Positions 32,360 through 40,348 of a stretch of DNA of 64,000 nt are shown one piece after another. The position numbers and the translations under genes are program-made. Each line of letters starts with the position of its first letter. Position 1 is the first letter of the stretch. The notes under the pieces were generated by a model, which saw only the letters and a program-made list of their open reading frames with translations, did no database searches and was not told where the DNA came from. The stretch covers positions 1,612,001 to 1,676,000 of the forward strand of contig NZ_VIVK01000001.1 in NCBI RefSeq assembly GCF_007828865.1, read 5' to 3'. The stretch is from Kribbella amoyensis. GTDB taxonomy: Bacteria; Actinomycetota; Actinomycetes; Propionibacteriales; Kribbellaceae.

Positions 32360-33072
32360 TCAGCGTAGGTTGAGGCCTCCGTCGAGGAGGATCACCTCGC
32401 CGGTGAGGTACTGGTTCGCGATGATCGCGGCGATCAGGTCTGCCACGTCGGACGGCTGAGCGGCTCGGCCCATCGGGCTCGCGGTCCGCCACAGCTCCTG
32501 GGCTGCGGTCCAGTCGGCGGTGAGTGGGGTGTCGACCAGGCCGGGTGCGACCGCGTTCACCCGGATGTCCGGACCGAGTGCGGCCGCCAGCAACTTGGTC
32601 GTGTGGTTGAGGGCGGCCTTGCTCGCGGCGTACGCGACCGAACTCCCCTTCGGCCGGACGCCGGCGTGGCTGGTGACGTTGACGATCGACCCACCCGTCT
32701 CGCGCAGCGCGGGCACGGCCGCGGTACACAGCAGCCACGGGGCGACCAGGTTGACGTCGAGCAGCTTGCGCCAGTCGGTCGCGCTCAGTCCGGCCAGGTC
32801 GTCGTGCGGTACCGGCCAACTGATCCCGCATTGTTCACCAGGACGTCGAGCCGCCCGTACTCGGCCAGCACGCGCGGGACCAGGCCGGCCGCCTCCTCGT
32901 CGTCGCCGAGGTCGGCCTGCAGATACGTCCCACCCAGCTCGGCCGCCAACGCGAGGCCCTCGTCCCGCGACGAGCGCGAGTGCACCACGACCGTCATCCC
33001 GTCGGCCGCGAGCCGCCGGACCGTCGCCGCGCCGATCCCCGAGGTCGAACCAGTTACCAGTGCCACACCCAT
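32360..33072 (-). pseudogene. SDR oxidoreductase gene interrupted by one frameshift
   Basis: The two halves are in different frames. The first (33072 to about 32826) has the NAD(P) motif TGSTSGIG and ends at LVNNAG. The second continues about 32825 to 32360 with SWPVPHDDLAGLSATDWRKLL, the catalytic Ser (VTSHAG), YAASK and the C-terminal LLDGG. Restoring one G to the GGG at the junction (AAT GCG GGG ATC AGT TGG) reconnects NAG-ISW and gives a normal protein of about 238 residues. A one-base loss in a G run is also a common sequencing error, so the gene may be intact. The ATG at 33072 gives the normal family start MGVALVTGS. Confidence 0.85.
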
Positions 33073-33128
33073 GCCGGTCAGCAAATCAGATGGACCGACC
33101 GCGGCCCGCCTCCCTACGGTTGACGGTC

Positions 33129-33878
33129 ATGAAGCCGTACGAGGTACTGGTCGAGGAAGCCGTGTCCGCGGGGTTCAGCGGCTGGGACTTCCGCTGGCTG
33201 GAAGGGCGCGCGTCGTCGGCCTCGCCGTCCTGGTCGTACCCCGAGGTGGCCGCCGCCGCGCTCGGCCCGGACGTCCGGTTGCTCGACATCGACACCGGGG
33301 GCGGCGAGTTGCTCGCGTCGTTCGCCCCATTGCCCAAAGCAACCATCGCCACCGAGGGGTACGCGCCGAACGTGCCGATCGCGCGGGACCGGCTCGGCCC
33401 GCTCGGCGTCGAGGTCCGTGAGCATCCTGCCGGCGAGGAGCTTCCGGTCGAGGACGGCGGCGTCGACGTCGTACTGAACCGGCACGGCCGCCTCGACGTA
33501 CCCGATCTCGCCCGGGTGCTGCGATCCGGTGGACTGCTCGTCACGCAGCAGGTCGGCAGTGGGAACGACGCGGAGCTGAACGAGATCCTCGGGGCGCCGC
33601 CGCCGATCCCGCCCGGCTCGTTCACCGGCGAGGGCGCGGTCCGGGCGCTGGCCGACGCGGGGTTCGAGATCCTGGAGGCGGCCGAGGAGTTCCCGGAGTT
33701 CGTCCTGCACGACATCGGCGCGGTCGTGTTCCAGCTCCGCGCGATTCCTTGGCAGATCCCCGACTTCGACCTGGACCGGTACGACACCGCGCTGCGCCGG
33801 CTCGACCACACCCTGCGGACCGAGGGCCCGCTGGTCGTCCACGATCGCCGGTACCTCGTCCGTGCCCGCCGCCGGTAG
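33129..33878 (+). CDS. SAM-dependent methyltransferase (class I)
   Basis: This 249-residue protein has motif I as VRLLDIDTGGGELLASF (about 56-72). Motif post-I reads ATEGYAPNV and motif IV VDVVLNRHGRL; the fold is class I. The substrate is not evident. The ATG at 33129 is the sensible start; 203 upstream codons are antisense to the SDR. It is divergent from the SDR gene with 56 bases between starts. Confidence 0.8.
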   Translation: MKPYEVLVEEAVSAGFSGWDFRWLEGRASSASPSWSYPEVAAAALGPDVRLLDIDTGGGELLASFAPLPKATIATEGYAPNVPIARDRLGPLGVEVREHPAGEELPVEDGGVDVVLNRHGRLDVPDLARVLRSGGLLVTQQVGSGNDAELNEILGAPPPIPPGSFTGEGAVRALADAGFEILEAAEEFPEFVLHDIGAVVFQLRAIPWQIPDFDLDRYDTALRRLDHTLRTEGPLVVHDRRYLVRARRR

Positions 33879-33885
33879 AGCGCGG

Positions 33886-34458
33886 TCAAGCGGTCGGGTG
33901 GTAGCGCAGCCCGTCCATCAGCAGGTCCAGCAGCCGGCCGGCCTGTTCCCGGTTGGACCCGGCCGCGAGCCCGACGCCGGACAGGCTGACGAGGACATCG
34001 TCGGCGCGCACGTCGGCCCGGAGCTCCCCGGCGGCCGCGCCCGCCTCCAGGAGCGAGCGGACCGCACCGCCGAGCAGCTCGAAGCTGTGCGCGTACGGGT
34101 CGGCGCCCGCCGCGATCACCGCACGGAGGGCATCGGCCATCCCGATCTTGCGGGTCATGTAGTCGATGAAGCGGTCCATCCACGCCCGGGTGGCATCAAC
34201 CGGGGACATGGCCTCGAGCAGTTCGGCGGCCGCGTCGCAGACCACTGCCAGCTCATTGCGGTAGGCCGCCTCGATCAGCGCGTCCCGGGTCGGAAAGTGC
34301 CGGTACAGCGTGCCGATGCCGACGCCGGCCTGCTTCGCGATCTGGTCCAGCGGGGCGTCCGGTCCGCACTCGGAGAAGACCCGGACGGCCGTCGACAGCA
34401 GCAGCTCGCGGTTCCGCTGCGCGTCCGCCCGGAGCGGACGGCCCCCCGTCGTCGTCAT
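33886..34458 (-). CDS. TetR family regulator
   Basis: This 190-residue protein has a TetR helix-turn-helix (NRELLLSTAVRVFSECG, then GIGTLYRHFPTRDALIEAAYR). The ATG at 34458 has GGAGG seven bases upstream; ATG 34464 is too close to it. It is divergent from the remnant of an SDR gene and separated by an intact-looking operator, so it was probably that gene's repressor. It may now regulate only itself. It converges with the methyltransferase gene, leaving seven bases. Confidence 0.88.
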   Translation of the reverse strand: MTTTGGRPLRADAQRNRELLLSTAVRVFSECGPDAPLDQIAKQAGVGIGTLYRHFPTRDALIEAAYRNELAVVCDAAAELLEAMSPVDATRAWMDRFIDYMTRKIGMADALRAVIAAGADPYAHSFELLGGAVRSLLEAGAAAGELRADVRADDVLVSLSGVGLAAGSNREQAGRLLDLLMDGLRYHPTA

Positions 34459-34538
34459 CCCCATCCCTCCTCGCCCGGCTGTGCCCCGAACCTAGCGGAC
34501 GAGACCGCCCGGTCGATCAACGGAGGCAGCGCCGCTTA

Positions 34539-34592
34539 ACTGGAATCCAACCGGAGAAGCCTCCGGTTAACAGTCTACGTTTCTCTTCCAGT
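34539..34592. promoter_or_regulatory. Nested inverted repeats, probable TetR operator
   Basis: AACCGGAG-AAGC-CTCCGGTT (34549-34568) is a perfect 8-bp dyad. It is enclosed by a second pair, ACTGGAA (34539-34545) and TTCCAGT (34586-34592). The inner site has the size and symmetry of a TetR operator and lies just ahead of the SDR remnant. Confidence 0.6.
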
Positions 34593-34775
34593 GAGACCTC
34601 GGTCCTGCTGGCCGGTTCGCCGCTCGCCCAGGGCGTCACCGTGCGGTACTTCGAGGACACCAACGAGGCGCTGCCGAACGTCCCGAGCGAGAACACCGGC
34701 GTCGCGCCGTATGCGCTCGACCCCGAGGCGGCCACCCGGTTGTGGGAGGTCTCGCTGGAGCACGTGAAGTCCTGA
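34590..34775 (+). pseudogene. C-terminal remnant of an SDR oxidoreductase gene
   Basis: Read in frame from 34590, 61 codons encode SETSVLLAGSPLAQGVTVRYFEDTNEALP as a region (core ASPLAQGVT-like, then RYFEDTNEA) and end YALDPEAATRLWEVSLEHVKS. This matches the C-terminal end of SDR oxidoreductases commonly paired with TetR regulators. The NAD-binding and catalytic parts are missing, and there is no good start codon or ribosome binding site. A deletion appears to have joined the operator region to the last fifth of the gene. Confidence 0.65.
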
Positions 34776-34893
34776 CCGCGGAGGACGCCCGGGGCTCGCG
34801 GCGCGATCGCGGGCGCCAGGCGTTCCGAAGTACGGGGTCCGGAACTCTTGCTCAACTGGGGTCTCGCGCTCAGGCCCGGTAACCTGACCGACC

Positions 34894-36024
34894 GTGAGTG
34901 ACTTGAGCATCCGGACCATCTCCGCCGAGGAGCACGCCGCCTATCTGGCGAGTCAGCCGTCGGCGAGCTTCCTGCAGACCCCCGGGTGGGCGGCGGTGAA
35001 GAGTGAGTGGAAGGCCGAGTCGCTCGGATGGTTCGACCCGGCGGCACCGGACCAGCTGGTCGGCGTCGCGCTGGTGCTGTACCGGCAGATGCCGAAGGTG
35101 AAGCGCTACCTCGCGTACCTGCCCGAGGGGCCGGTGATCGACTGGGACGCGATCGACCTCGGCCGGTACCTGCGGCCGCTCGCCGAGCACGCCCAGGCGC
35201 AGGGCGCGTTCGGACTCCGGATGGGCCCGCCGGTGGCGACCCGGCGGTGGACCGCGAAGACGATCAAGGACGCGATCGCCGGCGGGCAGCAGCCCAAGCT
35301 GGGTGACGTCCGGGCGGACGTGATCGAGCCGTCCGGCGCCACCGTCACCGCGCAACTGCGGGCGCTGGGGTGGAAGGCGCCGCGCGTCGGCGAGGGGTTC
35401 GCGGCCGGACAGCCGCAGTACGTGTTCCAGGTGCCGCTGGCCGGTCGCACGCCGGACGACGTGCTCAAGGGCATGAACCAGCTCTGGCGCCGCAACATCA
35501 AGAAGGCCGACAAGCTCGGCGTCGAGGTCACCCTCGGGACCCCGGCCGACCTGAAGGCCTTCCACCAGCTGTACGTCGAGACGGCCGAGCGGGACCACTT
35601 CACCCCGCGGCCGCTGCCGTACTTCGAGAAGATGCAGGCCGCGCTGGCGAACCAGCCGGCCGAGGTCTGCGACTTCCGGCTCTACAACGCCCACCACGAA
35701 GGGGACCTGGTCGCCTCGACGATCTGGATCCGGGTGGGCGAGCACAGCTGGTACTCCTACGGGGCCAGCTCGACCGCCAAGCGGGACGTCCGCGGCTCGA
35801 ACGCGATCCAGTGGCGGATGCTGTCGGACGCGCTCGAGGCGGGCGCGACCGTGTACGACCTACGGGGCATCACCGACACCTTGGACCCGAACGACTCGCA
35901 CGTCGGGCTGATCCAGTTCAAGGTCGGCACCGGCGGCGAGGCCGTCGAGTACGTCGGTGAGTGGGATCTGCCGTTGAACAAGGCGCTCTACACCGCATTC
36001 GACCTCTACATGAGACGGCGTTGA
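34894..36024 (+). CDS. femX: FemABX peptidoglycan bridge aminoacyltransferase
   Basis: This 376-residue protein has two GNAT-like halves of the FemABX family (SASFLQTPGWAAVKSEWKAE; later LWRRNIKKADKLGVEV and the YDLRGI motif). Such enzymes add an amino acid, usually glycine in actinobacteria with LL-diaminopimelate, from tRNA to the lipid II stem peptide at the membrane. The GTG start yields MSDLSIRTIS. Streptomyces FemX is encoded close to rpsF as well, consistent with conserved order. The next gene is four bases downstream. Symbol is family-based. Confidence 0.85.
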   Translation: MSDLSIRTISAEEHAAYLASQPSASFLQTPGWAAVKSEWKAESLGWFDPAAPDQLVGVALVLYRQMPKVKRYLAYLPEGPVIDWDAIDLGRYLRPLAEHAQAQGAFGLRMGPPVATRRWTAKTIKDAIAGGQQPKLGDVRADVIEPSGATVTAQLRALGWKAPRVGEGFAAGQPQYVFQVPLAGRTPDDVLKGMNQLWRRNIKKADKLGVEVTLGTPADLKAFHQLYVETAERDHFTPRPLPYFEKMQAALANQPAEVCDFRLYNAHHEGDLVASTIWIRVGEHSWYSYGASSTAKRDVRGSNAIQWRMLSDALEAGATVYDLRGITDTLDPNDSHVGLIQFKVGTGGEAVEYVGEWDLPLNKALYTAFDLYMRRR

Positions 36025-36028
36025 CACC

Positions 36029-37030
36029 ATGCCCCTGACCCTGCACGTCGACTCCGATCGATGGCGCGAACATCTCCGTTCCACGTGGAACCCTGACGTC
36101 GTCCCGGTCGCCAAGGGCAACGGCTACGGTTTCGGCAACCTCCGGCTGCTGGCCGAGGCGCGGGCCCTCGGCGCGCAGACGGTCGCCGTCGGCACGTACA
36201 ACGAGGTCCCGCAGGACTACCGCGACGACGTGGTCGTGCTGTCGCCGTGGCGGCCCTTCCTCGAGATCCCGCAGGGCAAGAACGTGATCCATACGGTCAG
36301 CCGGCTGGCCGACCTGGTCTCGATCCCGCCCGGCAGCCGGGTCCTGATCGAGGTCCAGACCTCGATGCGCCGGCACGGTATCGGCGCCCGCGAACTGCGG
36401 CACACGATGCTGCTGAACGCGCTCGACCGGATCCGGTTCGAGGGCTGGTCGCTGCACTTCCCGATGGGCGCGGGCGGTACGTCGGCGAACCTGCGGGAGG
36501 CCAACGAACTGGGCAAGGCGGCACTCGCCGTCCGGCCGGGTCCGCTCTGGGTCTCGCACGTCCCGGCGCAGAAGCTGGCCGACATCGGCGACAACGTCCG
36601 GCTCCGGATGGGCACGGGCCTGTGGCTCGGCGACCGCGGCGCGCTCTCGGTCAAGGCGACCGTGCTCGACGTGCACTCGGTCCGCCGCGGCGAACGGGTC
36701 GGGTACAGGCAGCGTCGGGTCAGCGGTGACGGGCACATCCTGGTCGTCTCGGGCGGGACGGCGCACGGCGTCGGCCTCGAGGCACCGACCGCGGCCGCGA
36801 GCGTCCGGCAGCGCGCGATCGCGATGGCGAAGGGGAGCCTGGACGCCGCCGGGATGGCGTTGTCGCCATTCACCATCGAGGGGAAGCAGCGCTGGTTCGC
36901 CGAGCCGCCGCACATGCAGGCCAGCATGCTGTTCCTGCCGTCGTCGGTCGCACCGCCGGCCGTGGGCGACGAGGTCGGGGTGGACGTCCGCTACACCACG
37001 ACCACCTTCGACCGGGTTTCGATGGACTGA
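36029..37030 (+). CDS. Alanine racemase-like PLP protein
   Basis: This 333-residue protein has the fold-type III barrel start of alanine racemase, with the PLP lysine in VVPVAKGNGYGFG (about 25-37), and a C-terminal beta domain. It is shorter than catalytic alanine racemases (about 370). The second-half segment normally bearing the catalytic tyrosine is divergent (RLRMGTGLWLG). It may therefore be a specialised or inactive homologue. It follows femX by four bases, which suggests a shared cell-wall role. Confidence 0.75.
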   Translation: MPLTLHVDSDRWREHLRSTWNPDVVPVAKGNGYGFGNLRLLAEARALGAQTVAVGTYNEVPQDYRDDVVVLSPWRPFLEIPQGKNVIHTVSRLADLVSIPPGSRVLIEVQTSMRRHGIGARELRHTMLLNALDRIRFEGWSLHFPMGAGGTSANLREANELGKAALAVRPGPLWVSHVPAQKLADIGDNVRLRMGTGLWLGDRGALSVKATVLDVHSVRRGERVGYRQRRVSGDGHILVVSGGTAHGVGLEAPTAAASVRQRAIAMAKGSLDAAGMALSPFTIEGKQRWFAEPPHMQASMLFLPSSVAPPAVGDEVGVDVRYTTTTFDRVSMD

Positions 37031-37043
37031 ATCGGGTGGCTTG

Positions 37044-37063
37044 ACTTCAGGTTCACCTGAAGT
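37044..37063. promoter_or_regulatory. Perfect MerR-type palindrome upstream of a methyltransferase gene
   Basis: ACTTCAGGT and ACCTGAAGT are separated by TC. The left arm overlaps TTGACT (37041-37046), a good -35 element. Dyads placed between -35 and -10 like this are typical of MerR-family targets. The distance to the ATG at 37078 would give a leaderless or nearly leaderless mRNA. No MerR gene is adjacent. Confidence 0.6.
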
Positions 37064-37077
37064 TGCAGCGTGGTCCC

Positions 37078-37809
37078 ATGGCTGAGCTGAGCTTTCTGGA
37101 TCGGATCGAGCAGACCACCGGCGCGCTGGGGCTGCGGGCGGAGTCGTACCGGCTGCTGGACCTGGCGCCCGGGGACACCTGTGTCGACGTGGCCTGCGGA
37201 GCCGGACATGCTGTCGCGGAGTTGTGCCGGGCGCAGATCAAGACGATCGGGGTCGACTCGGACCCCGATGCCGTCAGCACCGCGCGGGCCCGGACACCGG
37301 ACGCGGTCATCCACATCGGCACGTCCGACCGGCTGCCGCTGGAGGACGAGTCCGTCGACGGGTACCGCGCGGCGCGGTTGTTCCACCTGCTCGCGGACCC
37401 GCTACCGACACTCGCCGAGGCGTACCGCGTGCTGCGGCCAGGTGGGCGTGCGGTCCTCGTCGGGCAGGACTACGGGTTCTTCCTGCTCGACAGCAGCGAC
37501 CAGGACATGGCCGACGTCGTCCTGCTCGGCCTGGAGTCCCGGTCGGTCGCGCCGCGGGCGGCCCGGAGCTTCCGGGACTGGCTGCTCGACACCGGCTTCC
37601 ACGACCCGGCCGTGGTCGTCCACAACCAGGTGATCACCGACCACCGACTGCTCGCGCGGCAGCTGGAGTCCGCCGCGTCGGCCGCCGTCGGCAAGGCGCT
37701 GATCACCCGCGACGACGCCGACACCTGGCTGGCCGAACAGGCCGACCGGGGTCACCGCGACCGCTTCCTCGCGATCCTGCCGACCGTGCTGGTCGCGGCG
37801 ACCCGGTAA
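37078..37809 (+). CDS. SAM-dependent methyltransferase (UbiE-like class I)
   Basis: This 243-residue protein has motif I as CVDVACGAGHAV (about 38-49), the acidic motif IGVDSDP, and LPLEDESVDGYRAARLFHLL typical of UbiE/COQ5-type methyltransferases. The substrate is unknown. No Shine-Dalgarno precedes the ATG, which fits leaderless translation from the promoter containing the MerR-type palindrome. It converges with the SQD1-like gene (19-base gap). Confidence 0.82.
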   Translation: MAELSFLDRIEQTTGALGLRAESYRLLDLAPGDTCVDVACGAGHAVAELCRAQIKTIGVDSDPDAVSTARARTPDAVIHIGTSDRLPLEDESVDGYRAARLFHLLADPLPTLAEAYRVLRPGGRAVLVGQDYGFFLLDSSDQDMADVVLLGLESRSVAPRAARSFRDWLLDTGFHDPAVVVHNQVITDHRLLARQLESAASAAVGKALITRDDADTWLAEQADRGHRDRFLAILPTVLVAATR

Positions 37810-37828
37810 GTAGGCGACCCGGTGAGAA

Positions 37829-38986
37829 TCAGCCGTCCTTGAGCCCGCCGCGCCAGCGCACGGTCGGGAGCAGGGCGGCCAGGTCGACCCGGTCCTTGTT
37901 GGCGGACACGATGTCGAACATCGACTCGATCAGCGTCTCCGACAGCAGGTGCGGCTGCAGGCCGAGGCCGACCAGGCCGGTGTGCTTGACGTTGTAGTAG
38001 TGCTCCGCCTGCTCGACCCGCGGGTTCTCCAGGTGCTCGACCTGGACCGGGCCGGGGAAGCACTCGGCCACCGTCTGCGCGATCTGGGCCACCGAGAAGC
38101 TCTCGGTCATCTGGTTGAAGACGCGGAACTCGCCGGCGTCGGCCGGGTTCTCCACGGCGAGCCGGACGCACTCGACGGTGTCCCGGATGTCCAGCACGCC
38201 CCGGGTCTGGCCGCCCTCGCCGTAGATGGTCAGCGGCTCACCGAGCACGGCCTGGATGACGAAGCGGTTGAGTACGGTGCCGAAGACGGCGTCGTAGTCG
38301 AACCGGGTCGCCAGCCGCGGGTCCTGGACCGTCTGCGGCGTCTGCTGGCCGTACACGACGCCCTGGTTGAGGTCGGTGACCCGCAGCCCCCAGATCCGGC
38401 AGCCGAACTCCAGGTTGTGCGAGTCGTGCACCTTGCTCAGGTGGTAGAACGAGCCCGGCTTCTTCGGGTAGAGCATCCGGTCCTTGCGGCCGTTGTGCTC
38501 GACCTCGAGCCAGCCCTCCTCGATGTCGATGTTCGGCGTGCCGTACTCGCCCATCGTGCCGAGCTTGACCAGGTGGATGCCCGGGTCGATCTCGGCGATC
38601 GCGTACATCAGGTTGAGCGTGCCGATCACGTTGTTCTGCTGCGTGTAGACCGCGTGCGCCCGGTCGATCATCGAGTAAGGCGCGGCTCGCTGCTCGGCGA
38701 AGTGCACGATCGCCTCGGGCCGGAACTCGCGCAGCACCTGGTACACGAAGTCGGCGTCCATCAGGTCACCCGTGTACTGGGTGAGCTGCCGGCCGGACAC
38801 CTCCTGCCAGGCGGCCACCCGGGTGTCGAGGTCCTGGATCGGGACCAGACTCTGGACGCCCAGCTCGGTGTCGTAGCCGCGCCGGGCGAAGTTGTCGAGG
38901 ACCGCGACCTCGTGGTCGCGATCGGAGAGATGCAGCGCTGTCGGCCACCCTAGGTAGCCATCACCACCCAGGACCAGTACCCGCAC
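37829..38986 (-). CDS. UDP-sulfoquinovose synthase-like epimerase (SQD1 family)
   Basis: This 385-residue extended SDR begins RVLVLGGDGYLGWPTALHLS, the SQD1-specific GGDGYxGW form of the NAD motif. It retains LDNFARR, the catalytic Thr and Tyr-x3-Lys (KLGTMGEYG; YHLSK) and the HFAEQRAAPYSM motif near the active site. SQD1 enzymes convert UDP-glucose and sulfite to UDP-sulfoquinovose. Neighbouring glycosyltransferase genes suggest a surface glycan or glycolipid. A related non-sulfur epimerase function cannot be excluded. The GTG start has AAGGTGG six bases upstream. Confidence 0.8.
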   Translation of the reverse strand: MRVLVLGGDGYLGWPTALHLSDRDHEVAVLDNFARRGYDTELGVQSLVPIQDLDTRVAAWQEVSGRQLTQYTGDLMDADFVYQVLREFRPEAIVHFAEQRAAPYSMIDRAHAVYTQQNNVIGTLNLMYAIAEIDPGIHLVKLGTMGEYGTPNIDIEEGWLEVEHNGRKDRMLYPKKPGSFYHLSKVHDSHNLEFGCRIWGLRVTDLNQGVVYGQQTPQTVQDPRLATRFDYDAVFGTVLNRFVIQAVLGEPLTIYGEGGQTRGVLDIRDTVECVRLAVENPADAGEFRVFNQMTESFSVAQIAQTVAECFPGPVQVEHLENPRVEQAEHYYNVKHTGLVGLGLQPHLLSETLIESMFDIVSANKDRVDLAALLPTVRWRGGLKDG

Positions 38987-39155
38987 AGAGAGCCACCTTC
39001 GGAAGGGAAAAAGTTGCTGTCCTGTTCTTTTCTATCCTGTTCGGCGGTTCGGCTAACGTGATGAGTTCCACTTTGCCACCTGGGAGTTCACTGAGAATCC
39101 CGGTCCCGGAACCGCCGCGGGCGCGCCGGCAGGCGGACCAGGCACAATGGGGCGA

Positions 39156-39890
39156 ATGCAGGAACATGCCGGTGCCTTCACCAACGCGACCGGGCGCGAC
39201 CTCGAGCAGGGTGGCGCCGACCAGCCGCGATACCGCCGCTACCAGTTCGGCCTGATCGCGCCGCACTGCGGCCGCTCGGTGCTGGAGGTGGGCGCCGGGC
39301 TGGGCGAGTTCGCCGCGCAGTTCACCGAGCTGCCCGGCCAGGAGCTGGACCGGCTGGTGCTGACCGACGCCGATCCGGGCGCGGTCGAGCTGCTCGGTCA
39401 GCGGTTCGCGCACCGGCCCGAGGTCGAGGCGCGCCAGCTCGCCCTGGGCGGTGAGCTGAGCCTGGACAAGCCGGTGGACTCGGTGATCGCGATCAACGTG
39501 CTCGAGCACATCGAGGACGACGCGGGCGCGCTGCGCGGACTGGCCGGCCTGGTGGTTCCCGGCGGCACCATCGTGCTCTGGGTGCCCGGGTACCAGCAGC
39601 TGTACGGCGAGTTCGACCGCCGGGTCGGCCACGTCCGCCGGTACACGCCCTCGACCCTCGCCGACGCGATCACCCGCGCCGGACTCCAGGTCGAGCTGGC
39701 CAAACCGGTGAACCTGCTCGGCGGGATCGCCTGGTGGGCGGCCGTCCGGCGCGGCGGCAGTACCAGCCCGAACCCGCGGCTGGTGTCGATCTACGACCGC
39801 TTCGTGGTCCCGGTGACCCGGGCCGTGGAGCGCCGGGTCCGGGTGCCGTTCGGTCAGACGGTGCTCGCGGTCGCCCGGGTACCGGCGTGA
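39156..39890 (+). CDS. SAM-dependent methyltransferase (class I)
   Basis: This 244-residue protein has motif I VLEVGAGLGEFA (about 44-55) and motif IV DSVIAINVLEHIEDD, with a C-terminal helix-rich part (GYQQLYGEFDRRVGHVRRYT) common in lipid and glycan methyltransferases of the GtrA neighbourhood. The start is ATG 39156 or ATG 39147; neither has a strong Shine-Dalgarno. Its stop overlaps the GtrA start (GTGA), so the two are co-translated. Confidence 0.8.
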   Translation: MQEHAGAFTNATGRDLEQGGADQPRYRRYQFGLIAPHCGRSVLEVGAGLGEFAAQFTELPGQELDRLVLTDADPGAVELLGQRFAHRPEVEARQLALGGELSLDKPVDSVIAINVLEHIEDDAGALRGLAGLVVPGGTIVLWVPGYQQLYGEFDRRVGHVRRYTPSTLADAITRAGLQVELAKPVNLLGGIAWWAAVRRGGSTSPNPRLVSIYDRFVVPVTRAVERRVRVPFGQTVLAVARVPA

Positions 39891-40348
39891 CCCGGCCGCG
39901 GTTCCGGGTCCTGCTCTGGGCGAAGTACTCCGCCTCGTCGGTGATCGCCGGCGTGATCAGCGAGCTGGCATTCGTGCTGTGTTACTGGCTCGGGACCCGG
40001 CCGTTGTGGGCCAGCGTGATCGCCTTCCTGGCCGGCGCGCTGCCGAACTACGTGCTCAACCGGCGCTGGGCCTGGGGCCGGACCGGCCGCGCCGACCGGA
40101 CCCGCGAACTGTTGCCGTACGCAATCATCGTGGTGGTGACCGCGCTCGCGGCGGCGGCGGCCACCAGTGCCGCGGACCACTGGCTGCGGGACCGGATCGC
40201 CTCGCACACCTGGCAGACGATCCTGGTCAGCGCGACCTTCCTGGCGACCTACGGGGTGATGTTCATCCTGAAGTTCGTGCTGTTCGACCGGTACGTGTTC
40301 GCCAAGCCGGCCGCAGCACGTACTCCCGCCACCACGTCCCGGTCATGA
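39887..40348 (+). CDS. GtrA family membrane protein
   Basis: This 153-residue protein has four helices (YSASSVIAGVISELAFVLCYWL, a second ending PNYVLNRRWAW, AIIVVVTALAAAAAT, FLATYGVMFILKFVLFDRYVF), and the PNYxLNRxWxW and KFxxFDRYVF motifs are diagnostic of GtrA. The family is implicated in flipping or transferring polyprenyl-linked sugars. The GTG start overlaps the methyltransferase stop. Its last 86 bases overlap the convergent glycosyltransferase gene. Confidence 0.88.
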   Translation: MTRPRFRVLLWAKYSASSVIAGVISELAFVLCYWLGTRPLWASVIAFLAGALPNYVLNRRWAWGRTGRADRTRELLPYAIIVVVTALAAAAATSAADHWLRDRIASHTWQTILVSATFLATYGVMFILKFVLFDRYVFAKPAAARTPATTSRS

